Shown: one piece after another, positions 61,601-64,000 of the stretch | Position numbering within the stretch: position 1 is the stretch's first letter | Layout of the letters: each line of letters begins with the position of its first letter | Source of the DNA: Centipeda infelix ATCC 43532 | GTDB lineage: Bacteria > Bacillota > Negativicutes > Selenomonadales > Selenomonadaceae | DNA: 64,000 bases | Direction: 5' to 3' | Assembly: GCF_000234095.1 (NCBI RefSeq) | Contig: NZ_JH376797.1 | Location: 593,667 to 657,666, forward strand | Program-made: the position numbers and the translations under genes | The notes under the pieces: model-generated | Told to the model about the DNA's origin: nothing | What the model saw: only the letters and a program-made list of their open reading frames with translations | The model's database searches: none

Positions 61601-63294
61601 ATCGGCGAGAGGAGTGTACGGTCATTCACCTGCCAGGTATCCTGCACAAAGACATACTGCTTCTTAATCTCCGCTGTTCCGATCGTCTGCTGATTGTGTC
61701 GCGCATAATATTCGTCCTTAAAGGCTTTTCCTCGCCAGTTCATTGTATGACCCGTTTCTGTACGGACTGCCTCGGGATTGTAATACATATAAACCGCCAT
61801 TTCCGGACTAAGTATCATGCCTGATAAATAACTGTTTGCCGGATCGGCTCTCAACGCGTTGCCGAACGCCGCGCGCCGCGCTGCAACATCCGCAGGCGTG
61901 TCCGGATGTTGATAGCCATACTTCAAAAATTCCTCGTACGTAAACTGCGGCACTAAATTCTTGCCGTTCGTGTCCTTGTGTCCATACCATTCATACTCGT
62001 TATCGTATTTCGGCACGCCCGCATCATTGCGCATCATCGTGTAATCATGAATGCGTGACGTGGGCAGATCACGCCCTACATAGAGATTCTTGTCATAGTC
62101 CCACGGGTCGATGGCGCGCGTATACGTGTTCGGCGCATTCTTGAGACGGCTGCCCTCGCCCTTTTCCTGTATGAAGCCCACGCCGTAGGAAAGAAGGTGG
62201 TTGTCATTGATTTGCGTATTTGCCGATGCCTTCAGGCTCAACTGGCGATGCTCGAGATTGTCCACATAGTCGAGAATATTCGTCCCCATATAGGTGCGAT
62301 TCGCAACATAGGAGGTGAGCGTAATATCGTCCTCGTGCATCTTCGCATAGTCGAGGGAGACGTTCCAGTCCGACGCACCGCCGCGCCCCGCATACGAAAG
62401 GCGGTAATTGTCACGGTCTACATCGCGCTTGAAATGCTGCTGCGGCTCAAAGAACGAGTTCGAGCGCTTCACATAGCGGTTCATCTCCTCGCTGACGCGG
62501 TCAAGGCTGAACGACAGACTGTGATTCTTTGTGATATCATAGGCTGCGGTCATACCAATGTTCTTGATGTCGCCATAGTAGCGCAGAGAGTTACGGACGA
62601 GCGATTCGTCCGAGAGTATCGAGTCCCGCACTCCGTAAACGGGCAGAATATCACGCCTGCCGCCGTACGCCGCAATGCGAAACTTGCCCTGCTGCCCCGA
62701 GTCCGCACGCAGGAAGAAATTCGCGTACGGAAATACATCGCTGTCCCCCTTCGCACGCCGCCCCTCAAGGTTCAGCTGCAGTCCCGCTTTCTTCGCTGCG
62801 TCCTTCGTGATGACGTTGACGACACCGCCAATCGCGTCCGCACCATACTTCGCACTCGCCGCCCCGCGAATGATCTCTATGCGTGCGACGTTCTCCGTCC
62901 CAAGACGCTGCAGCTCATCGCCCGCACCCGAATACTTTGCAAAGTCGCCCATCACAGGCTGACCGTCAATCAGGATAAGCGTATGGCGCGGCTCCGCTCC
63001 ACGGATGGAGACGGTCACGCGCCCCATTGCGTCAATGTTTCGCGTCATGCCCGTCTCGTCAAAGATAATATCCTCAACAGATTTCGCCTGCTTCTTCGCA
63101 ATGTCCTCCGCCGTGATGATCGTCGTGGACTGCGACTCATACTTCGCCTCTTCCTTCGCTGCGTCTGCCTCTACATGGATGTCGGCGGTGGAGACTGCCT
63201 CCTGCGTTCCTTCGTTCGCCCAAACCGTACCGGATACTCCCATAACATGAAGCAGTACGGCACATGTCAATGCTGTCCTTGCACTCGTTTTCAT
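58645..63294 (-). CDS. TonB-dependent outer-membrane receptor with a second C-terminal beta-barrel
   Basis: A 1549-residue outer-membrane protein. A signal peptide ends near VWANEG. The plug domain runs from about 60 to 190 (IRGAEPRHTLILIDGQPV, RIEIIRGAASAKYGADAIGGVVNVIT). The first barrel runs to residue 870, whose last strand (YRLGVNLKF) looks like a genuine receptor C-terminus. It is followed by a linker and a second barrel-like part, about 960-1549, ending YARMQVTYRF with terminal Phe. Ordinary receptors have 600-900 residues, so this is double-sized. I chose ATG at 63294, preceded by AAAGGTG; the longer reading has no signal start. A BtuB/FepA-like ligand is possible. Confidence 0.85.
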   Translation of the reverse strand: MKTSARTALTCAVLLHVMGVSGTVWANEGTQEAVSTADIHVEADAAKEEAKYESQSTTIITAEDIAKKQAKSVEDIIFDETGMTRNIDAMGRVTVSIRGAEPRHTLILIDGQPVMGDFAKYSGAGDELQRLGTENVARIEIIRGAASAKYGADAIGGVVNVITKDAAKKAGLQLNLEGRRAKGDSDVFPYANFFLRADSGQQGKFRIAAYGGRRDILPVYGVRDSILSDESLVRNSLRYYGDIKNIGMTAAYDITKNHSLSFSLDRVSEEMNRYVKRSNSFFEPQQHFKRDVDRDNYRLSYAGRGGASDWNVSLDYAKMHEDDITLTSYVANRTYMGTNILDYVDNLEHRQLSLKASANTQINDNHLLSYGVGFIQEKGEGSRLKNAPNTYTRAIDPWDYDKNLYVGRDLPTSRIHDYTMMRNDAGVPKYDNEYEWYGHKDTNGKNLVPQFTYEEFLKYGYQHPDTPADVAARRAAFGNALRADPANSYLSGMILSPEMAVYMYYNPEAVRTETGHTMNWRGKAFKDEYYARHNQQTIGTAEIKKQYVFVQDTWQVNDRTLLSPILRVDNSNLFGTHMTFNIGMTHNIGGKSNRRFKANVGTGYTEPGMGELYYNWEMYAGAPVGEYRARLGRYWVGNPELKPEKSVNFDIGLEGESKGGKDSFRIDAFHNRIRNYMTTYFTGYLMDFHPELKSDGTRLFFPPDMIYSFKNIGRAEITGLEAEYNHRFDRHWSTKVGYTYLHAINKSDPTMPDRLLDRPQHKIDLGVTYENAGWRATLWGNYYLNMLDSNSIANNGNYIDDVDNKWQMNFHVGGTQTYEKKSFGIWNFILQKDLGKDSSAYIGVDNILNHRDDDRAFQERMYRLGVNLKFGPDADTVPMSAEERAARTEANNALLEKKARFIIPPFDMEKEIGTRVIGDYRWRWNSFTGKEKPANARTTPTSTIGSAYKNYLEKAGHGFEQRLRAGVDARLDENTNITVLGSLASTAGVDTETDAAQSKGLNHARLDTADVTRHAKEWDFSLGRLTEPLGITGYYFGKEYDGGRAVWTGKRTQVRLGYGDFRRSTGIADSAYTHAVTETFYRAPTVDEFIKTPGMDSTNPLSFYEQMQNATTQAEQQAIVKRMFNIVKQAYPNVQMKSDSHINGLVQRTTTWVPLTRYDRDAGVNDDTAYQPQIETSSFDTAALDYPTYKAYLQAWFQKEVEQYGTEDGVATNQLRGTLNKQIRKIYEFEVDDRFYDPVTTPDQFRQNWYTALENWINALPDDYTGIDDPDYLGEAGKANPSVTNLVDMYWQAVRYTLEEAVEDGTDLPRVGLGNVVGKIIKTTGTVLEQDRIPAIKQAAYMQVRHEVTPNIGVAAFYLRSLGGNTHTFRAANGTGNDVDTFDTLANVVGVGARYRLTKNAALSFDYGANFTDFGRYMNGHTRYEHKAGTSDFAIKGRERGNTPTFWVMRLDVGQADMDVAGSWNAFIDYKRFEHGSFFGGNGTESLPDRYLDGIKSFTIGAGYVPVQNLMVEAFYTFGAKGINTRDTLYGPERFRLGDYARMQVTYRF

Positions 63295-63457
63295 CGGATA
63301 CACCTTTCTACAAACCGATTTAAAAACTCCTAAGAAGACCTGGCTAGATAGAATGATTCCATCTGTCATTTTAACATTGTGATTATATCACATTTTTTTC
63401 ATTTTTCTAGTGCTATTTGAGAAAAAAATCAATTCTCAACTAAATTGAGAAAATAAG
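63295..63457. promoter_or_regulatory. Upstream region of the TonB receptor with TATAAT and TTGAGAA half-sites
   Basis: A minus-strand -10 TATAAT at 63382-63387 lacks a good -35. Upstream of it lie three TTGAGAA half-sites in alternating orientation (63417-63423, 63433-63439 reversed, 63445-63451), spaced 9 and 5. They form two overlapping inverted repeats. This looks like a repressor or activator site; Fur is possible but the match to its box is weak. Confidence 0.5.
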
Positions 63458-63621
63458 CCCCCTTCCACCGCTGTCGCGGTCCCCCTCCCCCGTTGCGACG
63501 GGGGAGGCTTTGAATAACGGCATATTAGCTTCCCCCGTCCGAGACGGGGGAAGTGGCGAGTGCAACGAGCCGATAGGGGCGCTCCGTGCAACAGCTCCGG
63601 GACCGCGAGCGGTGGAAGGGG
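63458..63621. repeat. 164-bp palindromic repeat element
   Basis: Terminal inverted repeats CCCCTTCCACCGCT.. (63459-63483) and ..AGCGGTGGAAGGGG (63599-63621) match over more than 20 bases with a 2-base difference. Inside are two strong hairpins, CTCCCCCGT/ACGGGGGAG (63486-63507) and CTTCCCCCGT/ACGGGGGAAG (63529-63552). No plausible gene is inside; the short ORFs reading through it are low-complexity by-products. It resembles interspersed non-autonomous repeats of this lineage, which I cannot confirm without comparison. Confidence 0.65.
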
Positions 63622-63647
63622 CGCCTGTAACAAAAGCTGTAAGCATA

Positions 63648-63676
63648 TAAAAAGAGCCCGTGATTTCTCACGAGCT
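63648..63676 (-). terminator. Terminator of the rRNA operon
   Basis: A 9-bp stem AGCTCGTGA/TCACGGGCT with a GAAA loop is followed on the minus strand by CTTTTTATA. It lies 8 bases behind the 5S gene. Confidence 0.85.
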
Positions 63677-63683
63677 TATCTTT

Positions 63684-63799
63684 TGCGGCAACTACCTACT
63701 CTCCCACGTCGTCTCCAACGAAGTACCCTCGGCCTTTGAACGCTTAACTACTGTGTTCGGAATGGGAACAGGTGGAACCGTTCAGGCATCATCACCGCA
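63684..63799 (-). rRNA. rrf: 5S ribosomal RNA
   Basis: A 116-base gene on the minus strand. The ends TGCGG... and ...CCGCA pair. The internal conserved blocks CCATTCCGAACACAGTAGTTAAG and TGGGAGAGTAGGT are recognisable (the first is partly quoted by position, about 63735-63757). No tRNA follows it. It is the last gene of an rRNA operon whose 23S gene lies beyond the right edge. Confidence 0.95.
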
Positions 63800-64000
63800 T
63801 GCTGACTTGTTCCAAGAGCAAAGCCCATAGGGCGCATGCGATTGGCTAAACAAGTCGTACGCATAAGTGTCCCAAGAGTCAAGTCCGTAAGGACGCCGAC
63901 GATTGGCTGACACTACCTGCGCACTGAATGAGTGTTGTCCACTCAAAACTTCACAGAAGAAACTTACCTTGCAAATTGTTAGGCTATACCTTCTTAGAAT
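63800..64000 (-). other. 23S-5S intergenic spacer with tandem hairpins
   Basis: No 23S 3' end is recognisable, so the window stops within the spacer. It holds two imperfect repeats with flanking complementary stems: 63804-63856 (GACTTGT/ACAAGTC) and 63866-63914 (AGTGTC/GACACT). Both contain CCAAGAG...CC..GG...CGATTGGCT, suggesting duplicated stem-loops that may be rRNA-processing sites. Confidence 0.6.

Noticed and set aside
63436..63646. Two short minus-strand ORFs in the region before the 5S gene
   Set aside because: They lie within the palindromic repeat element, in two overlapping frames, and have low-complexity composition.
1..64000. CRISPR arrays, prophage genes or insertion sequences
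   Set aside because: I saw no regularly spaced direct repeats, phage structural genes, integrases or transposases; the repeats found are palindromic and isolated.

Overview
The window reads as chromosome of an anaerobic diderm Firmicute (Negativicutes), most likely Selenomonas or a close relative. The gene families are Firmicute in flavour (PheB-type ACT protein, UPF0210/UPF0237 pair, SufCBDSU, ECF transporter). They sit beside a very large TonB-dependent outer-membrane receptor, and the metabolism is anaerobic: early-cobalt (Cbi) cobalamin synthesis and a one-chain pyruvate:ferredoxin oxidoreductase. The genus is inferred; no 16S sequence is present. Nearly every gene is on the minus strand, as is the rRNA operon entering at the right edge. 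Only a DUF1858 gene and a tiny toxin-like ORF are on the plus strand.

Layout, left to right. 1-3.6 kb: partial argC, then thrB, hom and a PheB-type ACT gene, read as pheB-hom-thrB. 3.6-9.1 kb: plsY, der, a DUF512/PDZ radical-SAM-like protein, an S1-domain protein and ispH. 9.1-22.5 kb: one tight run of 16 genes, cbiD-E-T-F-G-H-J-C-A, cobU, cbiP, cbiB, cobS, pduX, an alpha-ribazole-phosphatase-like gene and crcB. It covers most of corrin ring assembly and the nucleotide loop. cbiK/X, cbiL, cobT and the adenosyltransferase are not here. 22.6-28 kb: lexA, tyrA-aroF, a GNAT gene, nth and the UPF0210/UPF0237 pair. 28.2-31 kb: a redox cassette (rhodanese-fused CoA-disulfide-reductase-like flavoprotein, ArsR regulator, ferredoxin, membrane Fe-S protein) with its own strong promoter. 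31.1-39.5 kb: two paralogous exported proteins, PFOR, corA with a small coupled ORF, a 162-bp mobile-repeat-like palindrome, ychF and DUF1858.

39.5-46.4 kb: an AmmeMemoRadiSam B-A fusion, a structured non-coding stretch, tRNA-Leu(TAG), and a three-gene unit (TerB_N/TerB_C protein, BREX-type DUF2791 ATPase, Lhr-like helicase) that looks like a DNA-processing or defence module. 46.7-50.5 kb: an ABC importer with two tandem binding lipoproteins. 50.6-55.3 kb: sufCBDSU. 55.5-58.3 kb: an ECF-type importer (MptD-like S component, double ATPase, T component). 58.35-58.64 kb: a compact type I toxin-antitoxin-like locus with a 22-residue hydrophobic peptide and a convergent promoter. 58.6-63.3 kb: a 1549-residue receptor that appears to carry two outer-membrane barrels in tandem. 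63.4-64 kb: an operator-like region, a second palindromic repeat, the 5S rRNA gene and the 23S-5S spacer.

The most interesting items are the type I toxin-antitoxin locus, the TerB/ATPase/helicase trio, the double-barrel receptor, the absence of a cobalamin riboswitch in front of the cbi operon, and several palindromic repeat elements.
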